From Apium graveolens (taxonomy: Eukaryota > Streptophyta > Magnoliopsida > Apiales > Apiaceae), in contig NW_027418084.1 of the NCBI RefSeq assembly GCF_009905375.1, positions 96,568-160,567 of the forward strand: a stretch of 64,000 bases of DNA, in the 5' to 3' direction. The translations under genes were made by a program, and so were the position numbers. A model generated the notes under the pieces. That model was not told where the DNA came from and searched no databases. It saw only the letters and a program-made list of their open reading frames with translations. Below, piece after piece: positions 1 through 11,600 of this stretch. Position 1 is the stretch's first letter, and every line of letters begins with the position of its first letter.

Positions 1-2659
1 AAATGAGTTTTGGGATCCGCTCTAAATTTTAAAAATCATTTTGAAGACTCGAAAACACTTTAAAGAGTGTTTGGAGTAATGCTGATTTAATAAAGTAAAT
101 CAGTTCCGATACATTAGAAAATATCTGAATATTATCATTTAAATATATTCCCATAAGGATAATCCTTATAAAAATAATTGAAGTAAAAGTTTTAAAACTT
201 ATACTTGAAATGAATAATAAATAACCAAAGATATACTTATACGAAAGTACTATCTTTATTTGAATAATCGAAAATAAGTTTGATTATCGAAACATTATTC
301 TTTAATAAAATAAAGAATATTATTTAGTAAATAATCGGAGTCATAAGTCCTCAAATGAATATTCAAATAATATCCAATAAGTAGAATAAACAGAGTCATA
401 AGTCCTTTAATGAATATTCAAATAATATTCATTAAATGGAATGAACAGAGTCATAAGTCCTCGAATGAATATTCAAATAATATTCATTATTTAAAATAAA
501 GTTATCGAACAAACCTTATTCGATTAATAGTTTTGAAAACTATATCAATATATATAAAAAAAATATATATATATATCTATAATATACTCGGGAACATCGA
601 CTCCCGGTTTTAGATTATGTTCACCTTTGGGTCCCCTATACTAAACGCAACTACTGCTTATCTCTAGCATAGGTATTATGCAACTATAAGCATTTGAATC
701 AACAATTAGATATCAATATTACGAAACAAGCATGCATATATACCATATCAACATGCTCCAATATATCGCAAGATTTGCTAATAACAATCATGCACTTATC
801 ACAAGATAATTCATATACATATATACATCACAACAATAGTATAACGGGTAGAAAACTTGCCTGAGCGATTGGGGGTGATAAATGGCTTGGGACGAGTCTG
901 GTAACCTATAAACAATATGTAAGTTGGAATTAAACCAAATTCGCTTATGAATCTATACTTTAACCAATTAGACCCTAACGTTCGCTTTTGTGCTTAACGA
1001 TTCACTTAAGTCGCTCGAGTACCCTCGGCTCCTCCATTTTTAATAAATTAACCATTAAAGGTTTTAAGGCGATTCTTTCGCGAGTGCCTTACCAACTGCA
1101 TAATACACTTCACATAAATGTTTCATACTACAATTAGTCCTTTAAGGTCTTTAACCTATGTTTCAAAGTAAGGCGAGTGGTAATGGTTCGTTCGCGGAAC
1201 GCCGTTACTTAAAACGGTCGTTTCTCCTAAACCGTATATCGGATTCAAACGAACCACATATCAAAATGAAGCTCGTAACATGAACTATTTAATCATGACA
1301 ATGGTCAAAACCTAACAGTGAGTTCTCGGGTCCTGATGTTAAGAGCAAAAACAATCTAAAGTAAATCGGACATTACGACGGCTATGTTTACGCGATTACC
1401 AATTTTTATTCTACTCCAAATCAACCACAAACCAACCACAATTCAACCATACAACCAAACTCCATCCATATCATACTACAACAGCCCCAACACCTCAAGT
1501 TCTCCAATTTATATTATTCTCAAACATGAATTAAAACTATACTTAAGTTCATTAATCAATAATCCAAGAATTACAACTCCAACTCATAATAAAACCAACC
1601 ACACTCTAAGTCTACCAGAATCATGCTTCTCATGAACCATAACAACAAAACTAAACCTAATACTCAAAGTAAAGTTAGGGTTTGGAGGGGTTATACCTTC
1701 CTTGGAGAGTGGAGAATCAAGTAATTAGCTTGGAATCACCCTTAAAAGTCCTTATCCAAGCTTAATCTAAACAAAAACTCAAGAACAAAAATTTAAGTTC
1801 TTGAAAAACACTATTCACCCTCTTCTTCCATGATTTTTAGGAAGAGATTGTGAATGAATTTGAAGCTCAAACTTATAGGATAGCTATATCTATGCATAAG
1901 GAGTATTAGATAATTACCTCACTAATTAACAAGGCTTGGATCTTAGATTTTGAATTTTCCTTCTTGAAATAAAGAGAAAAGCCGAGAGCTTCCTTGAAGA
2001 AATGAAGTCAACTTTGTGTTTTTTGGTGAAATGAATTGTTTTGGCTTGGTTGATGTTGTTTTGTTTTGATATATTACTTTTAACCATGGTAACTTTTGCA
2101 TGGCCAAGAATCAACCAACAACACACTTCCTTTTTGTCATGCTTATGTCACCTTGTTATGTCATCCTCCCACACTTGTCCTATTCTTATTGGTTCGATGA
2201 CATCATCCTCACTAACCTATTTGATTAGCTTCTAATTACTTGGCTAATGACCGCTGATCTGTTATACGGTTCGCTTAACTTTTGTTTTCGTTTATCGTTT
2301 GAGGGATCATACCCGGGATCTTATTACTTGGGTTTCCTTAACCTTTCTCAATACATTATATTCCTTTTATGATCCTCTCTTATAATCCTTGAATTTAAAT
2401 CCTTTTTTTTTTCTTGTTACCTTATACTCAATTCTTTCGGTATCTGGTGGATTTTCGGGAAAAATCAAAGTGTTTGAATTTGGATTCTGACGATCTTTAC
2501 ATACATTTATATATCATATAGAGTGCTAATAAGATCTCAGAATAACAATAAAAGAACCCTTACATAGTGTGGCATGAAAAGTTTTCTTATTCAGCAATAT
2601 TAGCAATAACACTATTCATAAGGGTTACAAAAAAAGTTCAAAATTTTGGGGTTATTACA
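1..2659 (-). repeat. 3' LTR of element A (truncated by window start)
   Basis: Bases 1-2659 are nearly identical to 9875-12515. In element orientation the LTR starts TGTAATAACCCC at 2659; about 1.2 kb of its far end lies outside the window. It contains a 55-bp tandem repeat (about 336-500) and an AT dinucleotide run near 545-580. Short ORFs inside it are repeat-derived and have no recognisable domain. Confidence 0.93.
336..500. repeat. 55-bp tandem repeat in LTR of A, three copies
   Basis: The phrase gagtcataagtcct recurs at 338, 393 and 448, a period of exactly 55 bases. Each unit also holds gaatattcaaataatatt, a near-palindromic AT stretch. The same three units are present in the other LTR at 10211, 10266 and 10321. 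A looser version lies in the LTR of B around 43340-43460. Confidence 0.85.
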
Positions 2660-2674
2660 GTCTCCCCTCCTTAA
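2660..2674 (-). other. Polypurine tract of element A
   Basis: On the minus strand, aaggaggggagac directly abuts the LTR start TGTAATAACC. It is the expected primer for plus-strand DNA synthesis. The same tract precedes the 3' LTR of B at 62208. Confidence 0.88.
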
Positions 2675-2692
2675 AAGGATTCCGTCTTGGAA

Positions 2693-2845
2693 TCAAATAG
2701 AAAACAAATGGGGGTACTTTTCTAGAATTGCACTCTCTAGTTCCCAAGTTGATTCTTCCACATTATGATTCTTCCATAGCACTCTGACTAGCTAGATTAC
2801 TTTGTTCCGAAGCACCTGCTCTTTCTTATCCATAATCTTTACTGG
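2693..2845 (-). pseudogene. Chromodomain-like tail of element A polyprotein
   Basis: The reading frame continues past the stop at 2846-2848 for about 50 codons. It contains a stretch rich in K, E and V, then LVRVLW and, after it, ESTWELE and KYPHLF. This matches the chromodomain-type C-terminus of Tekay/Del chromoviruses, which is thought to guide integration to heterochromatin. Two stops break it: the one at 2846-2848 and an in-frame TAG at 2792-2794. It ends with a stop at 2693-2695, about 20 bases before the polypurine tract. The homologous tail in B (62048-62209) is open throughout. Confidence 0.7.
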
Positions 2846-4114
2846 TCATTCCACATAAGTCAGATCTGGTTGCATATCCACCTGCTCGTACTCCACTATG
2901 TGCCTGGCATCCCGATGATACTTCCTTAGCATTGATACATGGAACACATTATGAACTTGTTGTAGGTTCGGGGGTAAGGCTAGCTCGTAAGCCAACTTCC
3001 CAATCCGTCTTAGTATCTCAAAAGGTCCAATGTATCTTGGGCTTAGTTTCCCTTTCTTTCCGAACCTCATTAATCCCTTCCAAAGGGATACTTTTAGCAG
3101 TACTAAGTCCCCTACTTCATACTCCTTGTCCTTTCGGGCTAGGTCTGCATATTTCTTTTGTCTGTCTTGGGTTGCTACCAGCCGTCCTCTGATGAGATCA
3201 ACTATGTCTTTGGTCCTTTGGAGCACTTCGGGTCCGAGCATCTTCCGCTCTCGTACTTCATCCCAGTATAAGGGAGATCGACACCTTCTTCCGTACAGGG
3301 CCTCATAAGGCGGCATTCCAATGCTAGCATGAAATCTATTGTTATAAGAAAACTCGATTAACGGCAAGTGATCATCCCAACTTCCTTTAAAGTCTATTGC
3401 ACAGACTCGCAACATATCCTCTAGTGTCTGGATGGTCCTTTCACTCTGCCCATCCGTCTGGGGATGGTAAGCGGTACTCATATTTAACTTGGTCCCCGCA
3501 CATTCTTGAAAGCTCCTCCAAAATCTGGAGTTGAACCTGGGGTCTCGGTCTGAGACAATGGATGCTGGGACTCCATGTCGCGTCACTATTTCCTTAAGGT
3601 AAATGTCCACCAGTCTATCGACTGTGTATCTCTCATTGATAGGAATGAAATGAGCTGACTTTGTCAGTCGGTCTATAATCACCCATATGGCATCATGGTT
3701 GGTTTTCGTCCTTGGTAAACCGACAACAAAATCCATGGCTATCTGTTCCCATTTCCATTCGGGAATCTCCAGGGGTCGTAAAAGTCCACTGGGTCTCTGG
3801 TGCTCTGCCTTTACTCTTTGGAAAGTCAAACATTTGCTTACCCATTCTGCTACGTCCCTCTTTATGTTGGGCCACCAGTAATACTCCTTCAAATCCCTAT
3901 ACATCTTGGTGCTTCCCGGGTGAATGGAATACCTTGAACTATGGCTTTCATCCAAAATCTCATCTTTAAGCTCTTGAACGTTCGGAACCCAAATCCGGTA
4001 GGAGTACCTCATTATCCCTTTATCATCTTTCTCAGTATGGATCTCTTCTCCAGTCATTGACTCTCTGCCTTCATTCATTACTTTCTCTTGGCACAATCTA
4101 ATCTTTTCCAATAA
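2846..4114 (-). pseudogene. Integrase of element A (pol 3' part)
   Basis: About 420 open codons encode a gypsy integrase. The N-terminal His-Cys zinc region (HSSRYSIHPG, later CLTFQR, where the second cysteine of the usual CxxC is F) is followed by the catalytic core. The three acidic residues are visible in AMDFVVGLP, IVSDRDPRF and SERTIQTLED. A basic C-terminal domain ending in LQQVHNVFHVSMLRKY follows. The protein would join viral DNA ends to the host chromosome. It is cut off from RT-RNase H by an in-frame TAG at 4115-4117. The core looks intact, but it would be made only by readthrough of that stop. Confidence 0.88.
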
Positions 4115-5229
4115 CTATGGCTGCATCGAGATCTCAAACAGTTTTTTAGTTCCGGTTCCGGTTACCTTTACTTCTATTTCCATTCTCTCGAAATCCTTTA
4201 TCAATTCTTCCGAAGTCATTATCATTCTAAGTCTTTCCTTTCTACTAAGGGCATCAGCCACCATATTGGCTTTCCCCGGATGATATAGAATCTCACAATC
4301 ATAGTCCTTGATCAGCTCTAACCATCTCCTCTGGCGCATGTTGAGCTCTTTCTGCGTAAATATGTACTTGAGGCTCTTATGGTCTGTGAAAATATCGCAC
4401 TTCTCTCCATACAAGTAGTGCCTCCAAATCTTTAAGGCAAAAACTATTGCCGCGAGCTCAAGGTCATGAGTAGGATATCTAATCTCGTATTCCTTCAGTT
4501 GTCTCGGCGCATATGCAATCACCTTACCGTGCTGCATAAGCACACACCCTAATCCTTTGTGCGACGCGTCACTATATATCACAAAATCTCCTTTTCCGTC
4601 GGGCAATGCCAACATCGGGGCCGTTACCAACCTTTTCTTTAATTCTTGAAAACTGTTCTCGCATTTTTCCGTCCATTCAAACTTCTCTGTCTTACGAGTA
4701 AGTCGTGTCAAAGAGGTTGCGATCTTCGCAAAGTCCTGTACAAATCTACGATAGTAGCCGGCCAACCCTATGAAACTCCTTACCACTGTGGGTATGGTTG
4801 GCCTTTCCCAATTTGAGACCGCCTCTATCTTAGAGGGGTCGACCAATACTCCTTCTTTATTGATCACATGTCCTAAAAACTGTACTTCATTCCGCCAGAA
4901 TTCACACTTCGAGAATTTGGCAAATAACTGTTCCTCTCTGAGTATTCCTAGAGCTATCCTCAAATGCTCTGCATGTTCTGCCTCAGTCGTTGAGTAGATT
5001 AAAATATCATCGATAAAAACTATCACACACTTGTCCAAGTACTTCTTAAATACTCTGTTCATTAAATCCATGAAAGCCGCTGGGGCATTGGTTAATCTAA
5101 AGGAAATTACCAAGAACTCATAGTGCCCATACCTGGTACGGAACGCGGTCTTGGGAATATCTTCGGGTTTAATCTTTAGTTGGTGATATCCAGTTCTCAG
5201 GTCAATCTTGGAAAAATAAACAGCATCCT
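4115..5229 (-). pseudogene. Reverse transcriptase palm and RNase H of element A
   Basis: The frame is open from the frameshift near 5230 to the TAG at 4115. It holds the RT palm with the FIDD form of the YxDD box ([12 protein letters not shown]), the LxGxYRRF connection region ([10 protein letters not shown]), and RNase H with [20 protein letters not shown] and FTDHKSLKY, then [15 protein letters not shown]. Together these convert genomic RNA to DNA and degrade the RNA template. It is separated from the N-terminal RT by a one-base deletion near 5232, so no full RT can be made. One substitution, SFRLTNAP for the usual SFGLTNAP seen in B, lies in a conserved block. Confidence 0.9.
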
Positions 5230-5904
5230 TTAGTTGTCGAATAGATCGTCTATTCTAGGTAACGGGTACCTGTTCTTTATGGTTAGCTTATTCAACTCTT
5301 GGTAGTCGATGCACAGCCTCATGCTCCCATCTTTCTTCTTAACAAATAACACTGGTGCTCCCCACAGAGACACACTGGGTCTTATCATACCCTTATCCAA
5401 AAGTTCCTGCAATTGGGTAGCTAATTCCTTCATTTCTAATGGGGCTAACCGGTAAGGTGCTTTTGAAACTGGCGCCGTCCCTGGGGCCAACTCAATAGCA
5501 AATTTAATCACTCTATCGGGTGGTAATTCCGGAAGGTCTTGTGGGAATACATCTTCAAATTCGTTGACTACCGGAATATCTTGTAAGTTGGGCACCTCCT
5601 TCTGCGTGTCCACCACATAGGCTAGGTAAGCCTCATTTCCTTTTCGTAGCATCCTTTTGGCCTGGGCCATAGTCAAAAATTTATGTGTCTGCCTTTTTCC
5701 TCTAAATATGACTTCTTTCTTTCCTGGGATATTCAACTTAACTTTCTTCCCCTTACAGTCTATCTGAGCATCATTGCTAGATAGCCAGTCCATTCCCAAA
5801 ATTATATCAAACTCCCCTAATTTAAAAGGAATCAGATCAACACTAAAAGATTGTTCCCCTATGCTTAACTCACAAGCGGGGTGAATCTGGTTAACAGGAA
5901 TAAC
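5230..5904 (-). pseudogene. Protease C-terminus and RT fingers of element A
   Basis: After a stop at 5905-5907 the same frame continues with the protease C-terminal half ([14 protein letters not shown]) and a linker with [16 protein letters not shown] fingers follow, with [24 protein letters not shown] and the first part of RT. It ends at a premature stop at 5230 caused by a one-base deletion relative to B. Domain identity is clear from these standard gypsy motifs. Confidence 0.87.
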
Positions 5905-6842
5905 TTAATGATTGGCTATTTCTACTCGTAAGGATTCTATCAAGGGTTCAGCCTTAAGTCTTAATTTACGCGCAAAATCCTTTGATATAAAAGATTTAGT
6001 TGCTCCCGAATCAAATAAAACGTTTGCACTGACTGAATTTAGAGAAAGGGTACCTGCTTTCACATCTGAGTCTTTCATAGCATCCTGGACTGTCATGTTG
6101 AAAGTCCTCGCATTAAGTGGCTTATTGGAGGCAGCCCTGCTGGCTCCTGAAGCTGCTGGTTTGTTCATTGGGCATTCCCTCTTCCAATGACCTGGGCGTC
6201 CACACTGATGACAAGTGGTGGTTGGAATGACAACAGGGGTTGATGAAGGGCACTTAGTTGAATAGTGACCCTCTCGACCGCACTTAAAGCAGATTACTGG
6301 CTTTCCTTTACATTCCCCAGTATGCATCCTTCCACAAGTGTTACAGGCTGGCAATGGGGGTCGAGACTGGTTGGAATAGAACATTCTTGACTTCTGGCCG
6401 CTCTGACCCACATTCACACTCATTGGCCGCTTAAACCTAGTGTTCTTTCCCGGTAGGGACACTGCTCCTCTATTAACTCTAGTTGGGAAGCTCCCTCCTG
6501 CGGAACCTCCACCCATGCTCATACTTTTCCTCTTTATTCCCTTCTTCTCTCTTTCCTTCTGCATCTGTTCACTTCCGGCTTCTATAATTGTTGCCTTTTG
6601 CACCAGAGTGGCATAATCCGTAAGCTCAAGGATTGCCATCCTATTCTGAATCCACGGTTTCAATCCCTGCTGAAACCTCCTAGCTTTCTTTTCCTCGATG
6701 CTCACAAACTCCGGCACAAACCTTGATACTCAGTAAATTTTGCTTCGTACTCTGCTATAGATAAGTTATTCTGCTTTAGCTCCAAGAACTTGAGCTCCAT
6801 CTGGTTCTCCATAAACCTCGGGAAATACTTTCCCAAAAAAAA
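5905..6842 (-). pseudogene. gag C-terminal half, zinc knuckles and start of protease, element A
   Basis: From the stop at 6843 the gag frame continues, but a one-base deletion near 6731 shifts it; the open stretch resumes at 6717. It carries the end of the retrotransposon gag domain (RRFQQGLKPWIQNRM), a basic Gly/Ser linker, and three cysteine-histidine knuckles: CNTCGRMHTGEC, CFKCGREGHYSTKC and CHQCGRPGHWKREC. The protease follows with its active site LFDSGATKSF. The region ends at a TAA at 5905-5907, where B has a glutamate codon. The knuckles would bind genomic RNA and the protease would mature the polyprotein. Confidence 0.88.
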
Positions 6843-7400
6843 TTAACTGAACCTCTCCCAGGTTATAAGAGCATCTGTCTCCATGTTTTTCTTGACCTCC
6901 CACCAGTAGTTAGCCTCTCCTTTCAGAAGGTAGGTAGCAAATACAGTCTTTTGTGCCTCATCGGTACTCAGAATCTCGAAGGATTTCTCCATTTCCTTTA
7001 ACCATGCCCTTGCCTCAACTGGGTCGGCTGATCCGTGGAACTCAGGGGGCTTAAGGGACTTGAAAGCCCTGAAAGAGTTTGCCACATCATTGTTATTTCC
7101 TTGAGGGGGTGGGTTGGGTTGGCGTTCCAAGTTCTGCCTTAGTAGTTGCATGAACTGGCCCATGGGATCCATGCCTAGGTTTGGTACTGGTTGCTCAACC
7201 TCAGTTTCTCCTTCTTCAGCCTCTATCTCAAATCCCTCAACATCATATGTTTCCTCCTCCTCTTCATATAGGGAGTCATCCTGTTCAACATAATCCTCAT
7301 CTTCCTCTTCACTGTGTTCTTGATTCCTATCGTCGTGGTTATGGCTTCCCTGGTCCTCAGATCCAGGGTTCGCCCTAGTTCCAATCTTTCTTGGCGGCAT
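6843..7400 (-). pseudogene. gag N-terminal part of element A
   Basis: The start at 7398-7400 (MPPRKIG) is chosen because B has the same start and the upstream codons are a non-ATG extension. A strongly acidic N-terminus is followed by the gag core (PPEFHGSADPVEARAWLKEMEKSF, with TYLLKGEANYWW and ITWERF). A TAA at 6843-6845 ends it; the sister copy B has CAG then TTG there, so the stop is a mutation in A. Gag forms the virus-like particle in the cytoplasm. Confidence 0.9.
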
Positions 7401-7803
7401 GATACTGATAAAAATTTTTTTTAGGAAATTCAACGTTAGGTCACAATCATACACAACATTGTGCCTTGCACAGTTCTATGATAGGGAGAATGTATCTCGC
7501 AATTCTATTATTTTTATGACAGTTCTAGAAGAAGTGCAGTAATAATAATGATAAAAACAGTGATCTCGTCACTAAGGAACTGAACTGAAAGGAAACAAAT
7601 ATATACATAATGCGAGAAATACATAGTTTGATATGGTCAAAAGTACAACAGTGCTAAGCCATCTGCCCAAAAGTGATACACAATAGTCTATCTGTCTAGT
7701 CAGAAAAAGGGATGCTATATACAAGTCAACTATCCTAGAAAATTGGCTCTTACTATGGCCTCGACTAACTAGACAACTAGACTATCCCATCGTCGGTCCT
7801 GAA
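7401..7803 (-). other. Spacer between pre-gag ORF and gag in element A
   Basis: About 400 bases without an ORF of note. The same spacer, with recognisable sequence, lies at 45940-46350 in B. No clear promoter or splice signal could be assigned by eye. Confidence 0.6.
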
Positions 7804-8466
7804 TCATACACCGGAGCGGGTCAGCTCCCATACCCTTTCCATCGCACGACGGAAGATATAGTCGGCCTGCCGCCTGGAGATCCTACCATGCCTGTCCCCC
7901 TGAAGCGATCGGAGTCTCGCTCGGGATGTGAGCTCTATCCCCGTCAGCTCCCTCCTCAAGGATCGGGGTATAGTAGCCCTAGTCTCATAAGCTCGGGCAC
8001 GCCTACCCGCCCTCTCCGCATCCAACTCCCTCCTGACCTCATCCAGCCGGGCTTCAGCAACAGCCACTCGGGTCCTCAGTACATCCTGAACATAGCCGTG
8101 AGCTAACAAAGACTGCCTATGGGCAGGGTCGAGAGGTGGTGAATCCGGAGCCGCTGGCGGTGCCTCCTCGGTCTGCCTAGGCTCGGAAGTATGGGTCTCT
8201 GAGCTGTCATCATAGGGGCTCCAAGATAGTGGTGGAGGGGTAGGAGCTCTGACCACCGGGAGTGTGGGTATAGGGGTACCAGTGTACTCCACTATAGCTC
8301 CGACATGCTCCTCAGCTACTGGGACCTCATTCGGGTCCTCCTCATCTGAAATAGCAACAACCTCTGTCTCTGACTCCTCTGAGGGGTCCTCCTCATCCTC
8401 CTCCATCTCAGGCTCCTCCTGATCCTCGGCATCTAGCAGTGCCTCATCATGCTCACGTTCGAACAT
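7804..8466 (-). CDS. Extra ORF between primer site and gag, element A (220 aa, unknown function)
   Basis: The ORF is intact, starting MFEREHDEALL and ending WELTRSGV. I do not recognise a named domain. Residues 1-60 are very acidic (runs of E and D), 60-110 are rich in P, S and T, and 115-220 are basic and probably helical, with a likely coiled coil around RLDEVRRELDAERAGRRARA. The copy in B (45226-45939) is homologous over its whole length, and the last 30 or so residues are identical. It lies before gag and about 200 bases after the primer site, so it would be the first ORF on the genomic RNA. It is open although gag-pol beside it is broken. It could be a nucleic-acid-binding accessory protein; that is only inference from charge. 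Confidence 0.72.
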   Translation of the reverse strand: MFEREHDEALLDAEDQEEPEMEEDEEDPSEESETEVVAISDEEDPNEVPVAEEHVGAIVEYTGTPIPTLPVVRAPTPPPLSWSPYDDSSETHTSEPRQTEEAPPAAPDSPPLDPAHRQSLLAHGYVQDVLRTRVAVAEARLDEVRRELDAERAGRRARAYETRATIPRSLRRELTGIELTSRARLRSLQGDRHGRISRRQADYIFRRAMERVWELTRSGV

Positions 8467-8661
8467 CTCAGGGTCCTCTATCTCATGTGCCTACATATTA
8501 AACGAGCTAAGTTACAATCATGATACTTATAAGGGTTCCCGTAAGGGTTTTAACTGTCAGTGCTACTTTAAGTAGTCTGAATATGAACTTGGCAAGAGTT
8601 CTTATTATCTTTGTGAGTTGATTATTATATCTTCGCATCATCTCTGAGGTTTATAACGCTT

Positions 8662-8674
8662 GGCTCTAATACCA
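8662..8674 (-). other. Primer binding site of element A (initiator Met tRNA)
   Basis: On the minus strand TGGTATTAGAGCC begins four bases after the LTR end (GTTACA). It matches the 3' end of plant initiator tRNA-Met with one mismatch (TGGTATCAGAGC is standard, as in B and H). Confidence 0.92.
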
Positions 8675-8678
8675 TTTT

Positions 8679-11600
8679 TGTAACACCCCCAGATCCGGGG
8701 TCGGAGATCCGGGTCATCACGGTCTTTCTTTCCACAATATCACTTAACTTAATTAATAATAAATAACCTCATGCTGTGACCCCACACTAACGCACACCAT
8801 AACCCATTATAGTCTCAGAGATGAAATTGAAATAAGTATAAGTCCTTGAATCCACAATATAAAAGTTATTACAACCCAAAATGATTACTTGATAAGTTTA
8901 CAGTTATTTGCCATTATCTGCCACGAGTTATAATTATACAATATTTGGTTCCCAAAAGTAGAATGCCTGATCTACCAATAGATCTACCTCTGCAGCTATA
9001 GCAGCTACAACATCAACGGGAAGACGCGGGACGCTTCCCACGTGCTTGCGCTGGGTCTGCTTGAGTCTGGCCATCTTTCCTAACTGTTATTGTGTGATGA
9101 AGAAATGAAGCAAGAGTGAGCATTACAGCTCGCAAGATAATATATAGTGTAAACAATAATGCAAGTATCTAAATGGATAACTTACGGGAAACCTTTATCA
9201 AGTGTAAGATAATTACTTACTGGATATAAGCAAAAACAAGGGATGAAGTTACCAAATACTTCACTATACTTATATCATTTATAAAACTACATGAACTACC
9301 ACTGTTCAAAGTATTATAGGTTTCAAAAGGTCATCCCATAGATGAGACCACGAGTTAAGACTTGAATAGATTCAATCTTTGATATATTATTGAATGAAAT
9401 AAAGTTTCGAGATACTTTATTTAGTCCCGATATATATATATATCCATATATATGTACCTCTTATACATTTCCTGGAACTCTCTGTTCTGTAAAGTATGAA
9501 CAGAGTTTGTAATATCCAATGAATTTTGGAAAGGAAAAGAATTTTGGCATAAACCCGATATCTTGCTGATCAGGCAAAGATACCAATAAGTAACCTTTTC
9601 TACTAGTAGATGGACGAATTCCCCACTGGTCATCACCCATATGCATTTGATGGACTCCCATTGAGCCACTTACACTTTCATGGATGCCCACTGAGCCCAT
9701 GTTGCTTATGCCAACTCAATAGATGGACTTACTTCCCGAACGTTGGGTAAGTAATCAATTCATTTACCAAAACAGCAACCTCGTTGCGAATATAAAATAC
9801 ACCACAGAGCCGGATCCCTCAAGTTTTGAGCGAGTATTTAAATCCCCTTTAAAAGGAAGATCTTAAATATAAAAATGAGTTTTGGGATCCGCTCTAACTT
9901 TTAAAAATCATTTTGAAGACTCGAAAACACTTTAAAGAGTGTTTGGAGTAATGCTGATTTAATAAAGTATATCAGTCCCGATATATTAGAAAATATCTGA
10001 ATATTATCATTTAAATAATATTCCCATAAGGATAATCCTTATAAAAATAATTGAAGTAAAAGTTTTAAAACTTATACTTGAAATGAATAATAAATAACCA
10101 AAGATATACTTATACGAAAGTACTATCTTTATTTGAATAATCAAAAATAAGTTTGATTATCGAAACATTATTCTTTAATAAAATAAAGAATATTATTTAG
10201 TAAATAATCGGAGTCATAAGTCCTCAAATGAATATTTAAATAATATTCAATAAGTAGAATAAACAGAGTCATAAGTCCTCGAATGAATATTCAAATAATA
10301 TTCATTAAATAGAATGAACAGAGTCATAAGTCCTCGAATGAATATTCAAATAATATTCATTATTTAAAATAAAGTTATTGAATAAACCTTATTCGATTAA
10401 TAGTTTTGAAAACTATATCAATATATATATATATAATATACTCGGGAACATCGACTCCCGGTTTTAGAAAATGTTCACCTTTGGGTCCCATATACTAAGG
10501 GTATACGCAACTACTGCTTATCTCTAGCATAGGTATTATGCAACTATAAGCATTTGAATCAACAATTAGATATCAAGATTACGAAACAAGAATGCATATA
10601 TACCATATCAATATGCTCCAATATATCGCAAGATTTGCTAATAACAATCATGCACTTATCACAAGATAATGCATATACATATATACATCACAACAAAAGT
10701 ATAACGGGTAGAAAACTTGCCTGAGCGACTGGGGGTGATAAATGGCTTGGGACGAGTCTGGTAACCTATAAACAATATGTAAGTTGGAATTAAACCAAAG
10801 TCGCTTATGAATCTATACTTTAACCAATTAGACCCTAACGTTCGCTTTTGCGCTTAACGATTCACTTAAGTAGCTCGAGTACCCTCGGCTCCTCCATTTT
10901 TAATAAATTACCATTAAGGGTTTTAAGGAAATTCTTTCGCGAGTGCCTTACCAACTGCATAATACACTTCACATAAATGTTTCATACTCCAATTAGCCTT
11001 TTAAGGTCTTTAACCTATGTTTCAAAGTAAGGCGAGTGGTAATGGTTTGTTCGCGGAACGCCGTTACTTAAAACGGTCGTTTCTCCTAAACCGTATATCG
11101 GATTCAAACGAACCACATATCAAAACGAAGCTCGTAATATGAACTATCGAATCATGACAATGGTCAAAACGTAACAGTGAGTTCTCGGATCCTGATGTTA
11201 AGAGCAAAAACAGTCTAAAGTAAATCGGACATTACGACGGCTATGTTTACGCGATTACCAATTTTTATTCTACTCCAAATCAACCACAAACCAACCACAA
11301 TTCAACTATACAACCAAACTCCATCCATATCATACTACAACAGCCCCAACACCTCAAGTTCTCCAATTTATATTATTCTCAAACATGAATTAAAACTATA
11401 CTTAAGTTCATTAATCAATAATCCAAGAATTACAACTCCAACTCATTACAAAACCAACCACACTCTAAGTCTACCAGAATCATGCTTCTCATGAACCATA
11501 ACAACAAAACTAAACCTAATACTCAAAGTAAAGTTAGGGTTTGGAGGGGTTATACCTTCCTTGGAGAGTGGAGAATCAAGTAATTAGCTTGGAATCACCC

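Noticed and set aside
1384..1635. 83-codon ORF repeated at 1384 and 11243
   Set aside because: Lies in the two LTR copies of A, antisense to the element, with low-complexity N/T/S content. It repeats only because the LTR repeats.
8662..8674. tRNA gene at the TGGTATCAGAGC-like sites
   Set aside because: Only the complement of a tRNA 3' end is present, placed at the LTR edge. These are primer binding sites, as at 32555, 39398 and 45017.
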